Positions 1 through 10,398 of a stretch of 64,000 bases of DNA are shown here, piece after piece. Under the pieces are notes generated by a model, which saw only the letters and a list, made by a program, of their open reading frames with translations, had not been told where the DNA came from and did not search any database. Source of the DNA: Aspidapion aeneum (taxonomy: Eukaryota > Arthropoda > Insecta > Coleoptera > Brentidae); NCBI GenBank assembly GCA_963576565.1, contig OY755039.1, forward strand, positions 87,129,207 through 87,193,206, read 5' to 3'. Position numbers and translations under genes: made by a program. Position 1 is the stretch's first letter. Each line of letters starts with the position of its first letter.

Positions 1-99
1 TCATAAATGCATTAATATTTTATTCTATAAAATCTATAAAATCCGTTAGTGGTTCTTTAAATAATAATTGTTATTCCAACTGTTGCTTTAACTTCTGTC

Positions 100-244
100 C
101 AAGGGCGGATCCAGAAGTGCTTCTCGGGGAAAAATTTTGCATTTTTATTAGCAAAAACCTTACTTTTTACTTATTTTTTTGTATAGTCAAAAAATTCTCG
201 GCGGGGGCAAGTGCCCCTAGTGCCCCCCCCTGGATCCGCCAGTG
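100..244. mobile_element. hAT-like MITE with 8-bp target duplication
   Basis: The 145-bp element has imperfect terminal inverted repeats: left end CAAGGGCGGATCCAG, right end CTGGATCCGCCAGTG. It is flanked on both sides by CTTCTGTC (92-99 and 245-252), an exact 8-bp target-site duplication as made by hAT transposases. Units 3 and 4 keep the uninterrupted empty site, and unit 2 lacks the insert as well, so the insertion is specific to unit 1 and recent relative to unit duplication. It is non-coding and has a C/G-tract near its right end. Confidence 0.9.
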
Positions 245-1698
245 CTTCTGTCTGCAATAATTTACTTATAAATTCACTGAACCGATTTCAATAATAAAAA
301 AAGAAGTATTGCTCTTTGAACAAAACTATTGAAATTTTTCGACAATTTTAAATCCAAGATGTTGGAAAAAAGTCAAATTTGTCCTTCTTGAAAGGATCAC
401 TTCTTTGTATGTTGCGAGGATTTATTTTTTTATGATTAGTACCTCGTTGTGAGTGGTGGATCTAATAAATAAATTCAAAAAAGGGTCGAAAAATTTATCG
501 TAACATAAGAAACAACTATCCTTTATGGAGGGTCAATATTTAGAGTTGGCGGAGAATTTCACCATGATGCTGTTTATTTTATTGTCAGTTTAGTAATAAT
601 GAATTTATGAGGAAATGAATGCACATAGAAATGGCAAGGCAATCGCATAATCTGTAAAACTTTTCCTAAAAAAAATCAAAAAATTTTCAAAAAATATAAG
701 AACAAACAGCTTTTTTAAAAATTAAAGTTTTTATGACCGCCATTTTCGATTTTACAATGACGGCAAATTTTAATAGTGATCTTTTAAAAGCAATCAATCT
801 GTTCCACTTTATATTTTATTAAAATCGGTTCGGCAAAAATTTATTTATAAGGAAATTAATACAGACAGGATTTAGAAGACAATCGTTACAACCTGTAAAA
901 CAATATAGTTGAAGCAAAAATCAATTTTTAGGGACCGAAATCGTTTTTAACGATTCCTATCTCGTTGTGCTTAACAAAGATAGAGCTTTCGTACAAACAA
1001 AAAAATATCCAACATTTCCGACATAATGTTCGATCAATCAATCCCTGCCAACTAATCTTTGCTTTGGTAAAATTGGTGTTATAGTTGGAGAGTTATAACG
1101 AAAAACATTTTGTCGGGATTTTTTCCCACCAGGTATATTTGAAAAGCGCTCACTTTTATAAATGGTTTTTTTTCAGACCAAATTGATACTTTCAAATATC
1201 TTAAAATTCTTACCATAACATACAAACATTTAACATAATATCAGGATGTAATAATAGCAAACTTTAATAGGTGGTAGAAAAGATCAAAAGAAGGACTTTT
1301 CCTTATTATATTTTGCATTATACTTCTTTGTTTTTTAGATAAAGGGTGCCAAACTTAACAGCTATTATTTTATTTTTTGTTATAACTTCCTTAAAAATCA
1401 TAAAAGAAAATCGACATTTTCTGAAATAATGCATGACAATAAGGGTAATAATTAAATGGTAAAATTATTTGAAAATAAATAGAAATACTCAAAATTAATA
1501 TCCAAAATAGGGGATTTTGGATATGGCGAAAGGAATGACAGGGGCACAACCTTAATGAACTATCTAGAGGAAAGACACATGTATGCAATTAATTAGTTCT
1601 ATAGGAAGAAACCGCAACGAAAGTGGACGTGGCTCAGCCTGACTACTGAAAAAGCATTGTTAGAGATGTAACAGTCCTAAATAGCTTTACAACAGGCA

Positions 1699-2394
1699 GT
1701 GATCACAGGATCGTCAGAAAGGAAAATTAACAATAAAAATAAACAACTTGACATGAGTAAACTTACAGAAAATAAAGCCATATACAAAGAAAGGCTAAAT
1801 GAACAGCTAACGAACGAAAATATAGATGAAATAAATGATACGCTGATAAGAACTATGACCAACGAATACAATATTCCACTCTATATTGCGTTTATAGACT
1901 TTGAAAAAGCTTTTGATAGTATTGAGCACTGGGCAGTAAAAGCATCTTTAATTAGTAGCCGAATAGATCACAGATACACAGATTTAATAGCCAATATATA
2001 TAGCGAAGCAACAACATCAATCAAAATCCACGAAGGGACCAAGCCAATCCGCATAAGAAAAGGTGTCAGACAGGATGACACAATATCCCCTAAACTATTT
2101 AACCAGGCCCTAGAAGATGTTTTTAAAAACTTAAACTGGGAAGAAACAGGCATCAAAGTAAGCGGACAATACTTGAACCACCTAAGGTATGCTGACGATA
2201 TTGCCTTAATAACAGATAAGAAAGAGGAACTTATAAAGATGCTGGGAGAACTGGATACAGCAGCTAAACATATAGGCTTGTGTATGAACTACACTGAAAC
2301 TAAAATCATAACAAACACAGATGAAGATATCACCAGAATAAACCAAGAAAAAATAGAACAAGTAGATAAATATATATCTGAGACAAATTATTAA
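1699..2394 (+). pseudogene. RTE reverse transcriptase fragment (unit 1)
   Basis: This 231-aa open stretch joins a short linker after the endonuclease directly to the palm of the reverse transcriptase; the N-terminal fingers are lost in the internal deletion. Visible RT motifs are AFIDFEKAFDSIEHW (block A, catalytic Asp), a KGVRQDDTISPKLF block and LRYADDIAL (block C, the YADD box). The frame ends at YISETNY* because of a two-base loss in a TA run, a lesion present in all four copies. It cannot encode a working enzyme. Confidence 0.85.
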
Positions 2395-2440
2395 ACTAAA
2401 AAAGGAAAACCAAACAGCTGAAATCAAGAGACGAGTAAGA

Positions 2441-2833
2441 TTGGCCTGGGCAGCATTCGGTAAATTAGGCTACATAATAAAAAATAAAAAATATCCTCAG
2501 TACCTTAAAACGAAAGTGTATAACCAATGTATTCTTCCTGTGCTCACATATGGATCCCAGACCTGGACGCTTACAAAATCAAACATGGATAAGGTAACAA
2601 AAGCCCAAAGATCCATGGAAAGACAAATGTTACATGTAAAGCTAACAGATAGAAAAAGGAATGAATGGATAAGAAATAAAACAAAAGTAAGGGATGCCAG
2701 AGGAGAGGTAGCAAAATTAAAATGGAAATTTGCTGGTCAAAATATCAAACTGAACAATCGATGGAACAAATGCATTGTAGACTGGAGACCTTGGCAAAAT
2801 AAAAGAAGTAGGGGAAGACCCCAAATGAGATAG
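2441..2833 (+). pseudogene. RTE C-terminal region fragment (unit 1)
   Basis: This 130-aa frame continues the RTE protein after the frameshift at about 2385. It contains LAWAAFGKL (as WAAFGKLGY), PVLTYGSQTWTLTK, a Met-Leu-rich stretch and WRPWQNKRSRGRP, all typical of the segment after the RT palm in RTE proteins. It stops at QMR*, again a lesion shared by all four unit copies. Downstream, a different frame reads the remaining WMNRATDREEW-like tail up to the GATA repeat. Confidence 0.8.
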
Positions 2834-2941
2834 CGGACGATTTGAAGAGACATGCAGGGACTAGATGGATGAACAGGGCGACAGACAGAGAAGAGTGGAA
2901 GATATTGGTGGAGGCCTATGTCCAAAGATGGATCGAAGAAA

Positions 2942-2972
2942 GGTAAATAGATAGATAGATAGATAGATAGAC
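2942..2972 (+). repeat. (GATA)n 3' tail of RTE
   Basis: Six to seven GATA units directly follow the RTE stop codon. The position at the 3' end and recurrence in every unit (10509-10529, near 46590-46612, near 58294-58316) mark it as the retrotransposon's own 3' tail rather than an independent microsatellite. Confidence 0.85.
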
Positions 2973-4380
2973 TTAAAATTATTACCAAAAATCGTTAAAA
3001 TATAGTGCTAATATTATTATTTTATATTTGTTTTAAGGGTCCTTTAGACATGTACAAAAATCTATTTCAATTTCTTTTGTGTAAATTTAATAGCTCATAA
3101 AAATATTAATTCTTAAAAGAATTGAGAAATTTATACGTATTCCAAAGATTATTTGGCCACACTGTATCCTTAACCTATCTATATTTTCTTGGAAAAAAGC
3201 AACGTTGTTCAATTTGATATTTTAAAATTCATCGTTTTTCCCTACTTTCCAACTTAAAAAATGCTATAACTTGGCAAAAAGTTATTTGAACTTTTTGTCT
3301 GGTTTGGACCCTCCGCGCCATCTCTTAAAGATTGGTTCATCATTTAAATTACACCCTGTATTTTAGGTATCATATTTTAATTATATTTTATACAGGGCCA
3401 AGGCCCAAAAGTAGGTATCCATTTCCTGTTTACTGGTATCCAATCTGAAGGACTGCGTATCCAAATGGATACACAATATACTCTAAAAAGATGCCTTGCA
3501 GACTGATAGGAACTATGACAAAACTATAGGAAAAAGAAATAAAAAACCCGAAATTATAATTTACTCCCCTTCCCTATACATGTAAAGTTATGTAAAATTA
3601 ACATTACCAACTTCCAGAAACGCTAGAGAGCTGTGATTTGATAGACTGACAGAAACTAAGAGAAATCTATATAATAATTGAGATAAAAGTATAGCCAAGT
3701 TCTCCAATATACATTTTAAAATGAAAGGTTTTTCCTAGTTTCGAAAAGTTTTTTTAAATGTTTGCGAAATATATTTAAACCGTAAAGTTTGGTACCCGTG
3801 AATAAAGAAAACAAAATTTTTTCGTGGATAATCGGGTGTAGAAAGGTTTTATTCATCTTGTGTTTTTCCGTGGGCAGCTCGAATGCTGTACACCCACGGG
3901 GGTTCAAGATCTAATGGCCACCCATTAAGTGTTGACAGTTAACTGTTTCGTGCTTAAGGAACCCTTCAGAACCATGCATGGTCAATGTAACACCTTTGTA
4001 AAGTTGGAGAGACGGTATATAAATTTCATCTTACGATATTGATAAGAGAAATGAAAAATAATGCCTGCAATACGGTATGCTTTAAGCACAAGTGGCGACA
4101 TCTACCGAATACAAAAGAAACTATGCTCATGGAATAATACAAGAGAAACAAAACCTTTTTATATACGTTTAGCCATGAAAAATTTTTGTTTTTTTTTTTA
4201 ATATTTAGCCTTGGAATTGGACACTGATTCAAAAATAAAATGTTAATTAGTCAACTAAGTGTAATTCATTTAATAACAACTCATTATTTGCCTTTGCCAA
4301 CCCCTTACAACTGATGTTATTATCACTGGACTTTAATAATAATGTAATTTAATTAAAGTGCCTTTTTATCGCTAAAGTAT

Positions 4381-5360
4381 GTAGCTCTCGCTCCCCTCAT
4401 GCTAAAAACTTATTGCTTTAAAAAAATATTAATGTCACTTTTATCCTTTGAATTTGGCGTGTAAAATACTGATATTAGTTTTTGCCAAACATTCTGCCTA
4501 ATATATAATCCAAAGAATTACCTAGGAAGAATTAAATAGACACTGACTTAAAAATGACATCTGCTATTTTATTCTGCTCTTTAAAATGAAAGTATATACT
4601 ATAGTTAAATGTGGCATTTGTGAATTTCTTATCTATGAACCGACAATTTTAAATGTTGGTTACTTTGTTAAGCGCCCTCTATAAAAATGATAAAACTGTT
4701 GACTGATTACTATGTAAAAAGGTTCGAGTAAACGAATGGTGTAACTTTCGTCAAAATCTGACGTATGGTTTTGAAGATATCGTAATTTTTTAAATACAAA
4801 TACATGAAATTTATTGAGCTTTTTAAATATTTTGGGATAAATATCAAAAACTATAATTTATTTTATAATGAAACGAATTGTAGCTCCGGCTCCTCTCATG
4901 CTACAGACTCAATGCATCAAAAAAAGTTTTAATTTCAACCAATTTGTGTATAAGATTCTATTTCGTTGACGTTTTACAAATATTTTTCGCGGTATTCGAT
5001 CAAAAAATAAACCTAGAAACTAAAATTTTGTCATAACTTAAAAATGACTTATGTCATTTTATAGATTTTTGTCTCTTCTTTAACATGAAATTAATTCTAT
5101 TATTATTGGAATTATATTTCAAAAAATATTTGCAAATTCCTTTAATTTTATAAGATTTTTATTAATTTTGGACCGTTTTGATAAATGTTAAGTGCCCTAC
5201 ACCAGCGCCCTCTACATTAAGGTTAAAACTATAAATAAAGTTTTATGTAAAAAGGTTCGGCGAAGTGAGTGGTGTTATTTTTGTCCAATTCGGACCTACT
5301 GTTTTAAAGATATCGCGATTTTTGTAAAAATGCGTGTTAATGCGTGTTATTTCCGTTGTG
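4381..5360 (+). repeat. Internal diverged duplication (about 500-bp period) in unit 1
   Basis: Two diverged copies start with the same signature (GTAGCTC, then CTCATGCTA) at 4381 and 4879. Both contain an AAGGTTCG motif near their end followed by a block ending in AAAGATATCG or a close variant. A third start of this type occurs at 6757 in unit 2. The same arrangement is at 11914 and 12437 in unit 2 and in mirrored form in units 3 and 4. I see no coding potential; the repeated ORFs here are short and not conserved. Confidence 0.6.
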
Positions 5361-6110
5361 ATTTTTTCGTGTTTTTTAGTATTTATTTTTCAAACTCAAA
5401 AACGGTACAACTTAGAAAAGTTGAACTTTTTAAAAAAAATATTTTGGTATTTTCTTAAAAAGATAGGAGTTCGAGAACTGTCAAAAAGTGTAAGGGCAAA
5501 AAAAATTTCTCGATTCAGTATTTTTGACTGCAAAAACCTTGCATAGTTTTTGACAAATCCTCAAAACTCAAAAAACAAAAACTAATTTTAAAAACCAACT
5601 ATACGGTTACTGAACACTCGCTTAGGTCCGCAAATGTTTAAAATTTGGTTAAAATGGGTTGAACAGTTTTGGCGTAATGACCAGATATATTTTAAAAAAC
5701 GGCAAATAAACAGTGAAATTCTGACCAATTTTATTGTACAGTGAAAATGCGTCACTGCAGGGATTCAGAAGAGCCCCAAAATGGGGCACTTGACTTTTTC
5801 CGATCTGGCTGAAAAACAATAGGCTTCCTGACCACACATAAGAGTACACTTGTGCAAAATCTCAAGTTTCTAGAATAATCCCCTGGACACTTATGGTGTG
5901 CCAACGGAGGTACATCAAAAAAAGTCACTTTTTGACGGTTTTTCCCCTATTTCCCCTACTTGAAATTTTCCGATTTGACCCAAAATTGACATTTTTGGTC
6001 TCCCGTAAGTTCTTAATCAGTGCGCCAAATTTCATCCTTCTACGTCGAAGCGTTCCCGAGTAAGCGTCAAAATTCGAGCGCGATACACTAGGGGTGCTAG
6101 GGACGGAATA

Positions 6111-6135
6111 AAATAATAATAATAATAATAATAAT
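6111..6135. repeat. (AAT)n microsatellite at unit end
   Basis: AAT/ATA trinucleotide run just before the GTTACGGCCGAGGCGGCTC terminal block of unit 1. The equivalent site in the other units is an A/T-rich run of different composition and length, so this is a variable spot in the unit. Confidence 0.8.
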
Positions 6136-6160
6136 GTTACGGCCGAGGCGGCTCAAGTAA

Positions 6161-6187
6161 TTGATTTTCGCCACAAGCGAAAATCAA
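6161..6187. repeat. Terminal hairpin of unit (tail side)
   Basis: An 11-bp perfect inverted repeat, TTGATTTTCGC with a CACAA loop and GCGAAAATCAA, forms the last bases of unit 1. It recurs at 13707-13733 (one mismatch), 43390-43416 and 55251-55277. The position at the exact unit boundary suggests a structural end. Confidence 0.85.
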
Positions 6188-6192
6188 TAAAC

Positions 6193-6228
6193 ATACGGAT
6201 GATTTTCGCTATGCGAAAACATCCGTAT
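6193..6228. repeat. Terminal hairpin of unit (head side)
   Basis: ATACGGATG...TTTTCGC pairs with GCGAAAA...CATCCGTAT around a 3-base loop, with one internal mismatch. It is the first element of unit 2, recurs at about 55210-55245 between units 3 and 4, and at about 62181-62218 at the outer end of unit 4. Its inner stem TTTTCGC/GCGAAAA is shared with the tail-side hairpin. Confidence 0.85.
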
Positions 6229-6229
6229 C

Positions 6230-6430
6230 ACAAATTTGCGAAGCAAATTTGTGTTGAAAAAAATTTGCTTCGCAAATTAGTTTATTAACAAATTTGCTTC
6301 GCAAATTTGTGTTGAGAAAAATTTGCTTTGCAAATTAGTTTATTAACAAATTTGCTTTGCAAATTTGTGTTAAGAAAAATTTGCTTCGCAAATTAGTTCA
6401 TTAACACATTTGCTTCGCAAATTTTTTACA
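6230..6430. repeat. Tandem palindromic repeats AAATTTGCTTCGCAAATTT
   Basis: At least seven copies of a perfect or near-perfect palindrome with the core TTTGC(TT/GA)(C/T)GCAAA, joined by short AT-rich linkers, in a higher-order repeat of roughly 65 bp. Units 3 (55120-55205) and 4 (62100-62180) have only about three copies, so the array has expanded in unit 2 or contracted elsewhere. Subterminal palindrome arrays next to an element end are typical of binding sites for element-encoded proteins, but no such protein is visible here. Confidence 0.8.
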
Positions 6431-8358
6431 TCCAACACTGTTAAAACTGTTGCAGCATTGATTTTCGCTGCGGCGAGATTTTGTGTTTAATTATTTATAA
6501 AAATATGTTTAACAGTATTTCTATTGATATCGTACAATAACATTTGGGGGATTGGTAACAAAATCGTTGTATACAAGTTTCAAACCAAGAATTTGGAGAA
6601 TTATTATTGGTTCATAAATTTGTGTTAATAAAATTTAGTTCACAAAGTTACTTTTGTCAATAATTCGCTTTGCAAATTTAATTTACCAGTATTAATTTAA
6701 GTTAATATCGAACTCATACACAGTTATTAAAAAGGGAAATTTTCATCCCTAAAATGTGTAACTCTCGCTTTGCTCATGCGACAGACTCACGGTCTCAAAA
6801 AATTACATATTTTCCTTGATACTTGATCAAGTATCATTTCCTCATAAATTCATTAATATTTTATTCTATAAAATCTATAAAATCCGTTTAGTGGTTCTTT
6901 AAATAATAATTGTTATTCCAACTGTTGCTTTAACTTTGTCTGCAATAATTTACTTATAAATTCACTGAACCGATTTCAATATTAAAAAAAGAAGTATTGC
7001 TCTTTGAACAAAACTATTGAAATTTTTCGACAATTTTAAATCCAGGATGTTGGAAAAAAAGTCAAATTTGTCCTCCTTGAAAGGATCACTTCTTTGTATG
7101 TTGCGAGGATTTATTTTTTTATGATTAGTACCTCGTTGTAAGTGGTGGATCTAATAAATAAATTCAAAAAAGGGTCGAAAAATTTATCGTGACATAAGAA
7201 ACAACTATCCTTTATGGAGGGTCAATATTTAGAGTTGGCGGAGAATTTGTCAGTTTAGTAATAATGAATTTATGAGGAAATGAATGCACATAGAAATGGC
7301 AAGGCAATCGCATAATCTGTAAAACTTTTCCGAAAAAAATCAAAAAATTTTCAAAAAATATAAGAATAAACAGCCTTTTTAAAAGTTTTTATGACCACCA
7401 TTTTGGATTTTACAATGACGGCAAATTTTAATAGTGATCTTTTAAAAGCAATCAATCTGTTCCACTTTATATTTTATTAAAATCGGTTCGGCAAAAATTG
7501 ATTTATAAGGAAATTAATACAGACAGGATTTAGAAGACAATCGTTACAACCTGTAAAACAATATAGTTGAAGCAAAAATCAATTTTTAGGGACCGAAATC
7601 GTTTTTAACGATTCCTATCTCGTTGTGCTTATCAAAGATAGAGTTTTCTTACAAACAAAAAAATATCCATCATTTCCGACATAATGTTCGATCAATCAAT
7701 CCCTGCCAACTACTCTTTGCTTTGGTAAAATTGGTGTTATAGTTGGAGAGTTATAACGAAAAACATTTTGTCGGTATTTTTTGCCCACCAGGTATATTTG
7801 AAAAGCGCTCACTTTTATAAATGGTTTTTTTTTCAGACCAAATTGATACTTTCAAATATCTTAAAATTCTTACCATAACATACAAACATTTAACATAATA
7901 TCAGGATGTAATAATAGCAAACTTTAATAGGTGGTAGAAAAGATCAAAAGAAGGACTTTTCCTTATTATATTTTGCATTATACTTCTTTGTTTTTTAGAT
8001 AAAGGGTGCCAAACTTAACAGCTATTATTTTATTTTTTGTTATAACTTCCTTAAAAATCATAAAAGAAAATCGACATTTTCTGAAATAATGCATGACAAT
8101 AAGGGTAATAATTAAATGGTAAAATTATTTGAAAATAAATAGAAATACTCAAAATTAATATCCAAAATAGGGGATTTTGGATATGGCGAAAGGAATGACA
8201 GGGGCACAACCTTAATGAACTATCTAGAGGAAAGACACATGTATGCAATTAATTAGTTCTATAGGAAGAAACCACAACGAAAGTGGACATGGCTCAGCCT
8301 GACTACTGAAAAAGCATTGTTAGAGATGTAACAGTCCTAAATAGCTTTACAACAGGCA

Positions 8359-8790
8359 GTGATCACAGGATGGTCAGAAAGGAAAGTTAACAATAAAAAT
8401 AAACAACTTGACATGAGTAAACTTACAGAAAATAAAGCCATATACAAAGAAATGCTAAATGAACAGCTAACCCAAAACTTAAGATGCGAAAACGAAAATA
8501 TAGATGAAATAAATGATACGCTGATAAGAACTATGACCCAAGTCGGAAAAGATGTGGCACAAAAGGGTGAAAAGAGAGAAAATTTTATATCAGAAGAGAT
8601 AAAGAAACTCATCGGAAAAAGGCGGAACCTGGAGAAAGGAGGAAAGAGAACATCGATAGAATACACAGAAATAAATAAAACTATAAGAAAAATGATAAAA
8701 GAAAATAAAAGAAAGAGGCAAGAAATAAAAGTTGAAAGAGTTATAGAAAATAACAGGAATATGAAATGTCTAAGACCGACTCTATATATT
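8359..8790 (+). pseudogene. RTE endonuclease end and linker fragment (unit 2)
   Basis: The open frame begins inside the SDHRM motif that closes the RTE apurinic endonuclease domain. It continues as a charged linker rich in Lys and Glu (QVGKDVAQKGEKRENF..., KKLIGKRRNLEKGGKR). Homologous linkers are read in unit 3 (52946-53248) and unit 4 (59692-60198). After about 8798 the frame runs into the hAT-like MITE, which supplies an artificial Gly-rich end, so nothing beyond that point belongs to the RTE protein. Confidence 0.75.
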
Positions 8791-8798
8791 ATCTATAT

Positions 8799-8903
8799 CA
8801 GTGGCGCACCCAGGAATATGTCTTGGGGGGGGGGCGAGGCCTCTTGGGGGGGAGGGCCGAAGCCTCCTGATGTCGAATATTAAGCTAGCTGGGTGCGCCC
8901 ATG
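8799..8903. mobile_element. hAT-like MITE inserted in RTE (unit 2)
   Basis: A 105-bp element with ends CAGTGGCGCACCCAG and CTGGGTGCGCCCATG, matching as inverted repeats except for two bases. TCTATAT lies directly outside both ends (8792-8798 and 8904-8910), a 7-8 bp target duplication fitting hAT. It contains long G tracts interrupted by GAGGCCTC and GAAGCCTC. Units 3 and 4 carry it at the same RTE position, so it predates unit duplication; unit 1 lost it in a larger deletion. Confidence 0.85.
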
Positions 8904-8917
8904 TCTATATTATAAAT

Positions 8918-9619
8918 ATCACACAGCTATTCTATACAAAATTATACCAAACAAAAAGGGAACCATCGCGAGAAACCATAAAGAAACTCCAAACAAAAAT
9001 AAAGAACATAAACTCAGAATTACAACCCGAAATAAGCAAAACGGAAATAAAGAGAGCATTAAATAAAATGAAAAATAACAAATCACCTGGAAAAGACGGA
9101 GCAGAAATGCTAAAGTACGGTGGTAAAACTGTAGTTAATACCCTCCGTATTCTCCTCAATAAAATTCTAAAAGAAAAAATAATCCCAAACAACTGGAAAG
9201 AATCAGTAACCATTATTCTACACAAGAAAGGCGATAGGGCAGACCTAAAAAACTATCGACCTATAACACTCCCCAATGTAATTTATAAGCTTTTCACGAA
9301 AATATTAAAAGATAGACTAACAACAAAAATTGACGGATATCAATCAAAAGAACAAGCAGGCTTCAGAAAGGATTTCAATACAGTTGACCACCTGCTAACC
9401 ACTAAAATTCTAATAGAGCGAGCCAACGAATACAACATTCCACTCTATATTGCGTTTATAGACTTTGAAAAAGCTTTTGATAGAATTGAGCACTGGGCAG
9501 TAAAAGCATCTTTAATTAGTAGCCGAATAGATCACAGATACACAGATTTAATAGCCAATATATATAGCGAAGCAACAACATCAATCAAAATCCACGAGGG
9601 ACCAAGCCAATCCGCATAA
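8918..9619 (+). pseudogene. RTE reverse transcriptase, N-terminal and palm part (unit 2)
   Basis: The open frame from about 8918 (the ORF formally starts inside the MITE at 8801) holds NNKSPGKDG, KKGDRADLKNYRPITL (RT fingers), QAGFRK and YIAFIDFEKAFDRIEHW (block A catalytic Asp). It ends abruptly at a private one-base deletion near 9596, after which the KGVRQDD and YADD parts continue in another frame (9610-9957). Compared with unit 3 the copy has also lost two residues after KDG. This is a dead copy. Confidence 0.85.
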
Positions 9620-9735
9620 GAAAAGGTGTCAGGCAGGATGACACAATATCCCCTAAACTATTTAACCAGGCCCTAGAAGATGTTTTTAAAAACTTAGACT
9701 GGGAAGAAATAGGCATCAAAGTAAGCGAACAATAC

Positions 9736-9957
9736 TTGAACCACCTAAGGTATGCTGACGATATTGCCTTAATAACAGATAAGAAAGAGGAACTTATAAA
9801 AATGCTGGGAGAACTGGACACAGCAGCTAAAAATATAGGCTTGAGTATGAACTACACTAAAACTAAAATCATAACAAACACAGATGAAGATATCACCAGA
9901 ATAAACCAAGAAAAAATAGAACAAGTAGATGAATATATATCTGAGACAAATTATTAA
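9736..9957 (+). pseudogene. RTE reverse transcriptase YADD part (unit 2)
   Basis: Contains LRYADDIALIT, the RT catalytic YADD box, then the thumb-side sequence GLSMNYTKTK. It ends at YISETNY* through the two-base TA deletion common to all copies. The downstream frame 10003-10398 carries the rest of the RTE C-terminal region (PVLTYGSQTWTLTK, WRPWQNKRSRGRP). Confidence 0.8.
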
Positions 9958-10002
9958 ACTAAAAAAGAAAACCAAACAGCTGAAATCAAGAGACGAGTAA
10001 GA

Positions 10003-10398
10003 TTGGCCTGGGCAGCATTCGGTAAATTAAGCTACATAATAAAAAATAAAAAATATCCTCAGTACCTTAAACAGAAAGTGTATAACCAATGTATACTTCC
10101 TGTGCTCACATATGGATCGCAGACCTGGACGCTTACAAAATCAAACATGGATAAGGTAACAAAAACCCAAAGATCCATGGAAAGACAAATGTTACATGTA
10201 AAGCTAACAGATAGAAAAAGGAATGAATGGATAAGAAATAAAACAAAAGTAAGGGATGTCAGAGGAGAGATAGCAAAATTAAAATGGAAATTTGCTGGTC
10301 AAAATATCAAACTGAAAGACAATCGATGGAACAAATGCATTGTAGACTGGAGACCTTGGCAAAATAAAAGAAGTAGGGGAAGACCCCAAATGAGATAG
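10003..10398 (+). pseudogene. RTE C-terminal region fragment (unit 2)
   Basis: This 131-aa frame matches the unit 1 fragment at 2441-2833 almost residue for residue. It includes LAWAAFGKL upstream, YGSQTWTLTK, the MLHVKLTDRKRNEWIRNKTK stretch and the final GRPQMR before the shared stop. The true protein tail (a WMNRATDR-like segment) lies in another frame just downstream, before the GATA repeat. Confidence 0.8.

Larger units (their letters stand above)
1480..2972 (+). mobile_element. RTE-type non-LTR retrotransposon remnant (unit 1)
   Basis: A 5'-truncated, internally deleted RTE-clade LINE. The first recognisable part is the end of the AP-endonuclease domain: GYGERNDRG, then KKPQRKWTW, then SDHR near 1700. 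It is followed by a piece of the reverse transcriptase and the RTE C-terminal region. The copy ends with an EAYVQRW-like tail and a GATA microsatellite, the kind of short-repeat 3' tail seen in RTE elements. Nearly 0.9 kb (equivalent to about 8540-9420 of unit 2), including the MITE found in the other units, is deleted near 1857. The exact 5' junction is uncertain. Confidence 0.85.
1..6186 (+). repeat. Repeat unit 1 (7.5-kb family), truncated by window edge
   Basis: Position 1 of the window corresponds to about 6842 of unit 2, and near-identity continues to the end of the unit at about 6186, so the first roughly 650 bases of this copy lie outside the window. Apart from a dead RTE retrotransposon (about 1480-2972) and a small hAT-like MITE (100-244) I see no gene in it. 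The rest (245-1479, 2973-6110) is AT-rich sequence without plausible coding, ending in a block with an AAT microsatellite and a terminal hairpin. Unit 1 differs from unit 2 by an internal deletion of nearly 0.9 kb within the RTE. Confidence 0.9.

Noticed and set aside
1391..1588. Minus-strand frame of 65 codons (identical at 8051-8248)
   Set aside because: Antisense to the RTE endonuclease remnant; Phe/Ile/Ser-rich translation of an AT-rich complementary strand.
6230..6430. CRISPR-like array
   Set aside because: The regular repeats are palindromes with AT linkers that are themselves repeated, with no unique spacers and no cas genes, in a eukaryotic setting.
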